Assembly (NCBI GenBank): GCA_033558025.1
Contig: JAUCEF010000018.1
Coordinates: 992,001 to 1,056,000 of the forward strand
DNA length: 64,000 nt
Source: Phytophthora sp. 'mugwort'
Taxonomy: Eukaryota; Oomycota; Peronosporomycetes; Peronosporales; Peronosporaceae
Direction: 5' to 3'
Below the pieces are notes generated by a model. The model did no database searches and was not told the DNA's origin. It worked only from the letters and a program-made list of their open reading frames with translations. Positions 10,875 through 20,690 of this stretch are shown piece by piece. Position numbers and translations under genes: made by a program. Position 1 is the first letter of the stretch; each line of letters opens with the position of its first letter.

Positions 10875-12058
10875 CTATATGGATAATAATAAACTTTCTT
10901 CGTCAAAGTGGTGCAGGCTTCTAGTGGAGCTATTACCCTCTTCAACATAGTCGTTTGTAACGAACGAGAATGAGTAACCCACCAGCGAGAGGATGCAAGC
11001 GATCTGTCCACCTGCACTCAATTGGTTCGCGGCAAACGCGTCCCCTACAAAATATCAAATTGATCAATGCCACTTAAAAAAAATCTGACAAATTCTTGCA
11101 CGTACGGGCGTCGTCGAGTTTTGTCATCGTGTCATTGAGTCTCTTGGTCTTGGTGCAGTAAGTTGTACCAAGATTTTCACGGAGACAGTCTGCAATTGAA
11201 AGCCGATTTGACTTAGGTGCAAGGGACATTCCGACTGGAATGTAAATCACAAACGCGATCATGAAGCTGGTTAGAAAAATCAACTGGATCGCGAGCGTCT
11301 TCCTTCGCTTGTTCGCTCTCTGAGCGAGGGATCTAGCGCGACCATTCTCCACATCAGTGCCTTGGTTCCTCACTGCTGTATACAACTTAAAGCTCAAGAA
11401 GGTCTGTGTAGTGAAAACCTCAATTGTTAGTAGTAGGCATGATACTCAAGTACGAATACCGTAGCGGCTCACATTAAGACATACGGCGATGGTCTCGAAG
11501 CAGAAAAACCATAAAGTTGCAGATGAATGGACAATTGGGTAATTTGCAGTGTCAAAAAATGCCTAGCATGGAAATTTTTAGAGAAAATGTCATTTTAGTA
11601 GGGCAAAAGAAGCGCAGAACCTACCAGTATCGGCAGACCCGCATTCGCAACTACCCCAGCTAAGCAGCAGACGAACGCGAGCGCGCGAACGAAACCGGCG
11701 TCTTGTGGTTTTAATGCCGAAACGTGATATCGATAATTGAGCGACCACGTAAGCAACAGCAGCACGGCAACAAGAGTAAGCTCTGCACAAAAGATGTAGT
11801 AGGCAGGTGGATCTGTCGCGACAATAGTAGCACGTAGCCATGATGATGAGGAAGGGGATCTAACGTATTTCTCCAGCCCTCTAAAGACGTACCTCGCCCC
11901 ATTTCCGACAGAAACGGCCATACGAGCCCACTGACCCAAATATGCTTCACTTTGACAATCACGACACAGGGAATAATTGTCGCGAGGATGCAGAACGAGG
12001 CAGCAAGAGGGCATACGGTCCGAAGCACGCGCAACAGACTAGATGCTGACATTCTCAT
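10875..12058 (-). CDS. Frag1/DRAM/Sfk1-family membrane protein, copy A
   Basis: Five exons rebuild a 303-residue protein: 11893-12058, 11625-11812, 11473-11562, 11106-11403 and 10875-11044 (minus). All four introns have GT...AG ends and phases that keep the frame. The protein has about six hydrophobic segments and the family's early motif HIWVSGLVWPFLSEMGR followed by PPAYYIF, then ANAGLPIL and FFDT segments. Exon 4 encodes a basic linker (KRRKT), a transmembrane segment and a luminal Cys-containing stretch. Family role: DRAM/FRAG1/Sfk1 proteins are multipass membrane proteins tied to lysosomal autophagy control, GPI-anchor maturation or PI4-kinase recruitment; which applies here cannot be told. 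It is a tandem paralogue of the gene starting at 13948, with introns at the same positions. The C-terminal 25 residues differ from copy B. Confidence 0.8.
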
Positions 12059-12747
12059 CAGCTCGCTTAAGTGAGATTATGTCGAGGTGAGAGTAGTGGA
12101 CGCGATGTATTGAGACTCGATCCTTGGGTCTTTCTTTTCATGCAGCTTCAGTCCGGAGAATTTAAATACCAGTGATATATTACCGTTGCTGAAAATATAA
12201 TACCCACGGTATCGATTTTACTGCAAAGCGTAGTAATAATAAATTAAATTCAGTATATTGTCTAAACGATTTTGACCCATGAGAAATAAATAATGGCACA
12301 TCTGTTGAAATACAATATTGTCAAATAATATACATAATATATTGCGTTATTGTATAAAAATAAATACTTACTGTATGATTTTGCTACTATCGAGAGTGCA
12401 AACACTGTGAATGTTATTCTTTGATGTCGAGCAGTGATGATCTACGTGCTACGGTTACACATGCATGCATTGCATGTGATGCTAATTGTTTAGATGTGAA
12501 ATTTCTCAATTTGACAGCCACGATGTTCAATGTTTTTGTTCATTGTCATGATGCCTCTGGCGAAATTCAAAACGATCCTGAACTATTCTGATACTGGCTC
12601 GACATGAACTGTAAAGTCTTTCAAACAGTGTTTTTAACAAACACAACAGCCACCACATCCTCTAAACAAGTCGAACAAGAATCGATAGCTTACCATTTCC
12701 TAATATTCACCGTTCCAGAGAAATCTACGACAGAGATGATGCTCTAA
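12059..12747. other. AT-rich spacer between the two DRAM-like paralogues
   Basis: About 690 bp separate the start of copy A from the stop of copy B. The part from roughly 12150 to 12400 is markedly AT-rich, unlike the surrounding coding DNA, and carries many TATAAT/TAATA words. It must contain the promoter of copy A. No coding frame or repeat with clear ends was seen. Confidence 0.45.
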
Positions 12748-13948
12748 TTACTGCAACACGGCAATCTTGGCGTCCGGGGTGAAGGTCTGGCCTTCCGAGT
12801 CATCGTAGTCATTGGTGGCAAAGGAAGTTGAGTAACCTACGAGTGTCAGGATACAGGCAAGCTGGGCGGCAGCGCGCATTTGGCTCGTGCCGAACGTCTT
12901 TTCTGAAAGTTAGCACGGGGTAAGCAATCGTTAAGAGAACCAACTCCTGCGTCTATTAAGTGTTTGCACGTACCATCGTCGTAAAGTGTGGTGGACGTCG
13001 AGTTGAGACGCATCGTCACCTCACAGTAGGTCTCTCCTAGTCCCTTGTCAATACAGTCGTCAATGGAGAGACGCTGCGATTGTGGCGCTACTGAAGTTCC
13101 GATGGGCATGTAGATGAGGAACGCCACAAAGAACAGCCCGAAAAAAATGACCTGAATCATCAGCGTCTTCTTTCTCCTGTGCATCTTGGCTCCAGTGGTC
13201 GAGCACGCGTTTTCCAGGTCCGTCTGCAAACCTGTCAGCATCTTGTAAAGCTTGTAGCTTACAATGGTCTGTACGGTGAGGGGAGATATAGGCGTTAGAG
13301 CAGCGTAGTCGTAATGCGGCTACAGTGTCAGCTAATCCACGTACGTTCAAGAGAACAGCGATAGTTTCAATGTAGAAGAACCACTCGGCGCCTGCAGCGT
13401 GAAGCCCAGCATGCTTCGATGTGTCGAAGAAGGCCTGTAATTAATATTATACAGAACGTATATAGATGATCAGTAATTGAGCTTTTAGGTGGTCGACACA
13501 GTCATGTTGGTTGTCGCATACCAGAACGGGAAGACCTGGGTTGGCCAGGATACCGGCGACGAAGCTGATGAAGGAAATCACGCGAAAGATCGTAGCGTCC
13601 TCTGGTAGCGCCGACATGTGATAGCGCCAGTTAAACGCCCACGTGAACACAAGCAGCACAGCGACAAGCGTGAGGCCCGTGGCGAACACGTAGTAGGCCG
13701 GGTAGTCTGCAAGCAAAAACGTTGTCGAGACAGTCAGCTCGAGTGCAAAACCCTACAAGACACCAGAGAACAAAAAGAAGAGACTTACCTCGCCCCATGT
13801 CCGAGAGGAATGGCCATGTGAGTCCGCTGACCCAAATGTGGTCCACATTGACGATGATGACACAGCTCACGAGCGTCACAAGGACGCTAAGTGAGGCACC
13901 AAGCGGACAGGCCGTGCGGAGGAAACGGATCAGCTGAGCGGAGTCCAT
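12748..13948 (-). CDS. Frag1/DRAM/Sfk1-family membrane protein, copy B
   Basis: Exons 13789-13948, 13522-13706, 13345-13434, 12974-13268 and 12748-12902 (minus) splice with consistent phases into 294 residues. Hydrophobic segments lie near residues 15-37, 55-80, 92-112, 125-150, 195-215 and 255-270. The block HIWVSGLTWPFLSDMGR with DYPAYYVF just after it, then RYHMSAL and ANPGLPVL, matches the Frag1/DRAM/Sfk1 family. Exon 3 is exactly 90 nt in both paralogues, and exons 1, 2 and 4 differ from copy A by only a few bases, so the pair arose by tandem duplication after the introns were in place. An in-frame upstream ATG at 13999 is possible, but the 13948 start aligns with copy A. The substrate or partner is unknown. 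Confidence 0.82.
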
Positions 13949-15587
13949 GGCGCGACTCGAGCAGGCAAACGGGCGAATGGTAACTGGCGAGCTGCACACT
14001 GTTCCGTACTACATGTACAGTGTAGCGGAGCCGACGCCGCCAGTGCATCATGGACAAGTTGCGGGCTTGAACCGAATACCTTGCCCTGAATTAACCCCGA
14101 TTATGCGCGTGTATTGACAGAACCGGGCAGTCATGAACGTGAGTGAGCTTTGCATAGGAAAAAATCCCTGACCATGTGTGCTCGGCGAAGCGAGTGACCC
14201 GTAGAGACGTTCGTAGGCCCTGGACCTGCCATCGGTGGAGGTCCTCGAGGCTTGAGTCGAGCAGCATTATTGGCATCAATCTTAGGATATTCATAGTTTA
14301 ATTATGTGGTCCTAGAATGTGAAACCAGAGTTTGATTGGAAAAGCTTTGCTAAATTCGGTGGGAATTTCGCTATGGCGCTATTCAGCCAGCTATTCGGAA
14401 CAATACCCAGCCATGATTATGGCATAATTCGCATCGATTCTATTGAAGTGAAAACGCATGGGCGGAACCGGACGCTGTCAACTCAACGAACTCGAGGGGA
14501 TACGGAGAAAAAAAAAGTGTAGGCAATTGTCTGTATCGATAGACACACGTCGAGCTGTCTTAGCAACGGATGCTCCCCACCGCGCTACATGCACTGTACA
14601 GTACCAGTAAACTGGCATCGGTTTAGAAACCGACTATGCCGATGTCAAACACATTTTTTCACCCCCTCCATTGCTGAAATACTACAGGTAGTTCCGAAAT
14701 CCTTTTAACTGTGATATCGTCACCAGTTTATCACTCGGTGAAGGTATCGCAAACAGGAGGGTGCCGAAACTACGGTACATTCGGGAACCACCAGGTGGAG
14801 CACGTCTTTGACAAGTCGGAAGCTGACCAGTCAATGGACGTGAGTATCGTCGCTAAACTCTGCCACCGTGGACGTATGGCAAGCGGCACTGTGGAACATT
14901 ATAACTGGATCGATGCGCCTACTCGCAGTTTTGATAACTGCTAGACGAAGGCAGGTCATCTCGGCTAAGGTCTGCGAGTATGAGTATGCGAAATCAGACG
15001 TGGAAATGACATCACGAATGAGCTAATGACAATGCTGTCACGCCTGCATACCTCCAACCCGATGCCGGTAGTTGGGCTGTTGAACCCACCAGAAGAGAAC
15101 ATCGGAGTGGACGTCCCCATAGATGAGGGCCTCAGCTGCGTCGAGTGTATACCCAGCGTGAGTTAGAAGCCGACGATACGGAAGAATATGTGGCTGCTGT
15201 CGAGTAGACGCCGGAAAACCTGTCAACGGAAACTGATAGAACGACTTCAGTGTATGACGCAGCTTTTCGGGGTGTCATCAAGAGCAGCTTCGACAATGCA
15301 GCATGCATTTAGAAAGGAACTATGACATAAGCGAGGGCGATAAACACAGAAGTCACTTTTGAACTTCATTGGTCTCCGCCATAGCTAATACCTCGTATTA
15401 GTCATAATCTTACCTTTGCATTGCAAACCGGTAACAAAAAGATCGGCAAATGACTAAATCGGATTAAGTCATTTACGGTAGCATTTCTGTTATTTCTACC
15501 TGGAGTGTATTACAGCTCAGGATATCACGGGCAAGAGGATCGTCGGTACCCGTCAACTTTACGTTTTAGCCTAAAACACTGAACTTT
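13949..15587. other. Intergenic region upstream of copy B and of the organellar-type gene
   Basis: About 1.6 kb between divergent genes. Plus frames at 14319-14522 and 14711-14944 are short, lack domains and do not resemble the local genes. An inverted-repeat-like segment (GGCATCGGTTT...AACCGACTATGCC) lies near 14615-14645. No RNA gene or transposon end could be supported. Confidence 0.4.
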
Positions 15588-17726
15588 ATGTTTTGTATCC
15601 AAACCGAAAATCCAAAGCTCCTCTTCAACATCGACCCGATGAGCGCTATGCTGCGTTCGCTGCGGCGCGTGTGGCTCGGCAACCGCGGCCCAGACGCCTC
15701 GTTACACCGGCTTAAGCCGCTACGACCGCTCTTCTCGGCCTCCAACAAGCCGGAGGAGTCGAAAGGCACAAGCCTCAGCAATGAGCAGCGACTTGGCGAT
15801 GTGATCTGGAAACCCGAACAGGAGTTCCCAGGGCGATCCGTGATTGACCGCCAGGCGATGAACTTGTCCCGGGATATTCAGGTGCTGCGCCGCATCACGC
15901 GGGTGTCCGTGCACAGCATCGCGCAGCCCGCGAGACTGGCGCTGCTAGGCGTGTGCTCGAGCGGCGTGTTCGGTCTTTCGGCGTACGAGGCGTATTTACT
16001 GTTGGATCCCGTGCAACCCGTGACTGTGGACTCGCTGCTGTTCATGTACAAGTATGCGACGCACAATTTCCTGGCCAGTTGCATCTGGGAAACTCGAGCT
16101 CCGGATCTCGTGGCTGAAGCTCTAGGGCTGGATCCGGCGCAGTTACTAAAAGTGTTCCACCCAGCGACATCGAGCGCCGATGCGACATTGCAACTACGAA
16201 TCATGAGTGTCTTCACGACTCGAGCGATGCTTGCGGGGTTTATGGTCGTGACCCAGCTGCTGAACATTGTCAGGGCAAGCGGAACGGCGGCATTGGGGTA
16301 CTCGGAGAACGTGTTCAATGGGCTTGAAGCGCCGTTGCAAGGGATTGAAGAACGCATCATTCGTCTTGCAGGTAAAGGAAGCGATGTCACGGAGGTTTCA
16401 ATGGCAAGATATGGAGCGCATATCCTGCCTGTTTTCGAGGATCCAGAGCAGCAACGCCATCTCGTGGCGCAGTGGTCACTGGGAGGTCGGGTGCCGTGTG
16501 TATGGCGTGTACCTAAGGGCCAGTACGGCTTTCGCCACTCGTGGACAGGTCTGCATGTGGACGAGTCATTTTTGCTACGTACAACGACGGGCAAGTACAT
16601 TTTGTGCATCGAGGCTGACGCGACGTTAAAGGATAGAGCGTTCGAGCTGCAGGTGATGGCCATGACTCCTTTGCCTAAGGACGAAGAGCTTTCGATCGAA
16701 GATGCATCACAGGCTTATCGCCTTGTAGAACGGCAGGCGGCACTGGCATTGCAACGACCATTTCGCAGTCTGTGTGTGCTATTGGGTGATTCTCGCCGAC
16801 CTTGCGATGTCGGTGGGGAATCATTTGTCACGTTGCGTGAACGGACGCGTCTGAAGCAGGAAGTGAACGTGCTCATCGACTCGAAAGCTCCTCTACTGCT
16901 CGAGGTACTGAAATGGTGTGGACGCTTTGTGGATGACCGAAAGACGCTGGTTTTAGATGTAACGCCGCATAACTTCACGCCGCTGAAATTGTTACTCGAG
17001 CATCATGGATATGCTGTCCTTACCCCAGCAGAGGCGGTGGATTTCGAAGAGCGTGAACGGGCTGAGATCGCTGCAGAAGCGAAGGCAAAAGCTGAAGCAG
17101 AAGAGCAGGAAGAGCGCTGTCGTCAAGAGCGAGAAGAACAAGAACTCGCATTAGCAGCCACTTTGTGGACTAAAGGAAAACAAGGCACTCCCGTTCTTGA
17201 TGCGTTGAGACCCAGTCAAAATACCTCGTCAAAAGATAAGGACAGTGCTGCTCAGGAAGAAACAACACTGGCAACAAAAGAAAACGAGAAGGTCAAAGAG
17301 CCAAAGACAAACGGCAACAGCAAAAACGATGAAGCTCCCGCTGCAAGAAGAGGGAAGAAGCCTGAAAAACTCCCTCGGCTTCTATATTACCCAACGACAG
17401 CCGCTACTATTAACGCGGTGCATGCTACCTTAACTTCTGGAGATGGGCTGTCAGACCCACGACGATGTTGCGTGCTGATTAACCAGCCCTTTGGTCTGGA
17501 GCATCTGGACGAGCTAGCAGAGAATGCAGGTGAGAAATTCCATCCAGTGTGTGCTGCGGAGATTTATGACGATTATTTCCGTCAGGTGCGGATCTGGACG
17601 CGTATGGGCCATTCCGCTGCTGTGATTCAACGTGAGCTTGACCAACGCTTTGAGTCTGTCCGCGATGTCCTGGATGCCATTGCGGCATTGAATCAAGTAA
17701 GTGCAAGTCCAGATTCTAAACAGTAA
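15588..17726 (+). CDS. Unrecognised protein, probably organelle-targeted, with two membrane segments
   Basis: This intron-free frame encodes 712 residues from 15588, or 695 from the ATG at 15639. The second start is attractive: it begins MSAMLRSLRRVWLGNRG, an arginine-rich, acid-free stretch like a mitochondrial presequence. Hydrophobic segments lie near residues 118-140 and 205-228 (long form). The middle contains a beta-rich, charged domain (VPKGQYGFRHSWTGLHV...), then an Ala/Glu/Lys coiled region (about 485-600) and a conserved-looking C-terminal block (RLLYYPTTAATINAVHATL...). I recognise no named domain. The final codons overlap a GTAAGT motif at 17699, so a 3' exon cannot be excluded. 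It is convergent with the tail-anchored protein gene, with about 100 bp between stops. Confidence 0.7.
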   Translation: MFCIQTENPKLLFNIDPMSAMLRSLRRVWLGNRGPDASLHRLKPLRPLFSASNKPEESKGTSLSNEQRLGDVIWKPEQEFPGRSVIDRQAMNLSRDIQVLRRITRVSVHSIAQPARLALLGVCSSGVFGLSAYEAYLLLDPVQPVTVDSLLFMYKYATHNFLASCIWETRAPDLVAEALGLDPAQLLKVFHPATSSADATLQLRIMSVFTTRAMLAGFMVVTQLLNIVRASGTAALGYSENVFNGLEAPLQGIEERIIRLAGKGSDVTEVSMARYGAHILPVFEDPEQQRHLVAQWSLGGRVPCVWRVPKGQYGFRHSWTGLHVDESFLLRTTTGKYILCIEADATLKDRAFELQVMAMTPLPKDEELSIEDASQAYRLVERQAALALQRPFRSLCVLLGDSRRPCDVGGESFVTLRERTRLKQEVNVLIDSKAPLLLEVLKWCGRFVDDRKTLVLDVTPHNFTPLKLLLEHHGYAVLTPAEAVDFEERERAEIAAEAKAKAEAEEQEERCRQEREEQELALAATLWTKGKQGTPVLDALRPSQNTSSKDKDSAAQEETTLATKENEKVKEPKTNGNSKNDEAPAARRGKKPEKLPRLLYYPTTAATINAVHATLTSGDGLSDPRRCCVLINQPFGLEHLDELAENAGEKFHPVCAAEIYDDYFRQVRIWTRMGHSAAVIQRELDQRFESVRDVLDAIAALNQVSASPDSKQ

Positions 17727-17823
17727 TAATAATAATCACAATAAGGAGGAAACTCGACTCATGTGTGTGGTGAAATGGAATAATAATACCAGAGCAACCT
17801 CAGAAAACACGCCAACAAAGCTC

Positions 17824-19379
17824 TCAATCAAAGAGGTTGCGAACGAGCAGGTAGCTCAACACCAGCAGAAAGAGACTCACACCGTAGACGATCATCCGGG
17901 CGATAATCTGGCATGCCGCAACGTCTGCAGGTTGCAAATCGCCGTGCTTTATGTGGCGTTGGGCCAGCACTGCCGCCATCTCGCGAGCTTGACGATCAGC
18001 GGGGTCGCGTTGTTCCGCCACCGCTTCAGCATGAGCGTGACGACGGCGAAGCGCCTCTCGCAAAGGCTCTTCGTGCCACACTGGAAGCAGCACAGGAGGT
18101 GAGGGCGCCACATCTTCGTCTCCATTGATAACCTCATCAGTTTTCTCTTCTTCCTCGTCATTACCAAATGCGTGTGCAATACCCACGTCAGCTGTGCCTG
18201 CTTGAGCATCCTCCGTCGACTCTGGCACCACCAAACTGGCGACGTATTCGGCTTCTTCACGACGACGCTGCGTTTCCACGCGCTCTTTCTCCTCTTCATC
18301 CGCAGCGATGACATCAAGCACACGCTGGATCTCACTGAGCATCGACGGGTCGACCCCCATCTTGAGCAGAACCGCCTTCTCGATGCGTGCCGACCGGTAG
18401 CCGTTGTTCTTCTCTGCCGGCGTCGAGTTCGATACCCGACGCTTCGGGCCCGGTACCAATGGAGATGATGAAGGGTTCGGTCCGTCCATCGACGCTCCTG
18501 ATGTGTACATGCCTGTCATGGGCGTACCGGGCGCCGACGACAGCATGGATTCCGTGTCGAAGCTCCACCGCGTGTCGGCCATCGAGGACGTGGGCGAGTA
18601 CGGCTGCTTTTCGCTCATCTCTCGGTGTGTCTCCACCTCATGTTCTAGCTCACGTTCAAGCTCCTTCTCTCGCTTCTCTTCTGGTTCTTCCTTCTTTACC
18701 TTCACGTCCTCTTCCTGCTGTTGCTGTGAGTCTTGACGTCGGATTTCTTCGCTCTCGAGCGCGTGCAGAAGGTTCGTCGCCATCTCCGCCAGGAAGATGG
18801 AAGCTTCTGGTGACGCCGCCATATCACTGGCACTGATAAGACACTCGCCTGTGCTGGAGATGATACGGCGGCCGTCGTCGCTGGCGAAGAAATCCACGAC
18901 GGACTGCAGCGTCTGGAACAACTGCTGTGTGGCCGCTTTGGCCTCGGGCGTGTTGAAAGCCTGAGCTACTTTGGCTACCGTGGCGACACTATTGAGCACC
19001 ACGTCGCGTCCACCGCGGGAGCTGGCGGCGCGCGTGAAGTCTTCTTGAAGCTGCTTGGTACTGGCCCCGAGCCGTTGGCCGCGCTCGGCGCCGAATACGC
19101 CCAATGCGTTAGTCACTGCCGTGGCCAACAGCCGCGTCAGGTCGCGTGCGCGCTGCGGCGTGAGCATCTTGAGGCGGTCCCAGAGCAGAAAGCTTAGCAC
19201 GGCCGGGTTGGCCACAGATCCGGCCAGCCGCGACGCCACAGGATTCACCACCGACTCGTCCACTTTGATAGTCGCCCATCTGTGCGTACACATACAGAGA
19301 ATCGAAATAAGAGTTATACAAGAGAATCAATATCCACAAGAACCAAACAGAGGACGTACCGCACAGCGTCCACGATCAT
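17824..19379 (-). CDS. Unrecognised tail-anchored protein
   Basis: Two exons are proposed: 19360-19379 (encoding MIVDAVR) and 17824-19279 (minus). They are joined by an 80-nt GTACGT...CGCACAG intron, giving 491 residues. Without the splice, a frame from 19293 would begin inside the intron. An N-terminal helical domain (about 1-185) is followed by a highly charged, Gln/Glu/Lys-rich disordered middle, a Ser/Pro-rich stretch, a helical segment (KKAVLLKMGVDPSMLSEIQR-like) and a C-terminal hydrophobic anchor (MIVYGVSLFLLVLSYLLV) ending just before the stop. That layout predicts a cytosolic protein anchored in ER, mitochondrial or peroxisomal membrane. I know no family for it. It shares a 208-bp divergent promoter region with the WW-domain gene. 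Confidence 0.7.
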
Positions 19380-19587
19380 CTTGAGCCGTGGCAAATTGGG
19401 AACAAGAGAGGTTAATTCGTAGCTCTGGACCGCTGTGTACTTGGCGCAATTCACTTTGTGACGAGTGCGGGTGTGGCACGCCGTGTGCCTCTTCGAAAAA
19501 TTGTCGTCTCGTCTGCATACTGCGAAAATACCGGTATATTGAAGTATATTTGTTTTTTTCTCAGTCAGCCAGTATTTTGAGTCAACG

Positions 19588-20364
19588 ATGGCGACGCGGG
19601 GCGTGAACGGCGCGACGAGCGGGACGCTGAACGAGCGCTTCATCAAGTGCGCAGGCTGCCGCGTTAATGTGCCCAAGGAGGACATGCTGGCGCTAGGCAA
19701 GTGCACAGTGTGCGGGCAGCCGTACGAGGCCATGGTGACGGCGGACGGACGAGGGATCGAGGTGGCGACCGTGGCATTCGACGGCTCTGGCGCTGCACCC
19801 GCGATGGCAGAGAAGAAGCTTAAGCGAAAGCGCTGGGCGGTGCTCACGTCCAAACGCGGGCGCACCTACTACCACAACACTGAGACCGGCGAGGACCGAT
19901 GGGACAAGCCCGCGGATCTGGACGCCGACGCGGTTGAAGACGCCTTTGGTACGTACGGTACTGACAGTGCAGGAGACGGGGTTATTGTGTGGATTATTGA
20001 CTAATTTACGGTTGTTGTGGTTGCTGTTGGTGCTGCCATAGTGCCGTTTAAGAACGACGCAGTGAAGAAGGCGGTGCTGCGTGAGCAGATGAAAGTGGAG
20101 GCGACCAGGATGGGCGTACCGATGGAGGTGGTGGTGGCCACACAGCAGCAGCTGCGGCAGGAGGACGAAGTTGACGACCCGTTCACGAAAATGGTGGACC
20201 GCGGCGGCAAGACCGAAAGTAAGAGTTCGCTGGTGCAAACGAGTAGCTTTAAGCAGGAAGATGCGATACCGTCACCGCCAGCGCACGTTGAAGAGGACGA
20301 GGAAGAGGAGGAAGCTGCGCAACAGCAGAAACAGGACACGTCGGGATCGTGCATTATAATGTGA
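19588..20364 (+). CDS. WW-domain protein with N-terminal Cys4 motif and C-terminal CaaX box
   Basis: Exons 19588-19948 and 20042-20364 join across a 93-nt GTACGT...CCATAG intron to give 227 residues. C21-x2-C24 and C39-x2-C42 form a likely small zinc site. A WW-type domain spans about residues 81-112 (Trp83, the Tyr94-Tyr95 pair in GRTYYHNTETG, Trp105, Pro108), which normally binds proline-rich ligands. The C-terminal half is charged, and the last four residues are CIIM, a farnesylation-type CaaX box with Cys224 as the acceptor. Inference: a membrane-tethered adaptor. Unspliced, exon 1 runs into a stop 17 codons after the donor. The gene begins 208 bp from the divergent tail-anchored protein gene and precedes the Beclin gene on the same strand by 326 bp. 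Confidence 0.78.
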
Positions 20365-20690
20365 TCTTTACGTGCACTTCAACATGCATGTGGACAGATG
20401 GTCCACAAGCGTCCATTTGCTTAAACTGGCGTACAGTACCCAGAAAATTTATTTTTACCCAATCATCGTTAATCTAGCCAATCGTTTGATTGCGATAAGA
20501 AGGTGGCGTTACTCAACCTACTGCGGCGTCTTGAGCACGCGGGGCGTCCTGCTTCTCCGCTCGGTATCTTTGTCCAGGACGCGCTCCACGACTCCGTCAG
20601 CATTGCTACTTTATCTGCACTTAAATCACTTTATTTTGAGGTTTTCTCGGGGCCCATTCGAGCTTTGCAGCCCGAGAAAAGTCCGTCTCA

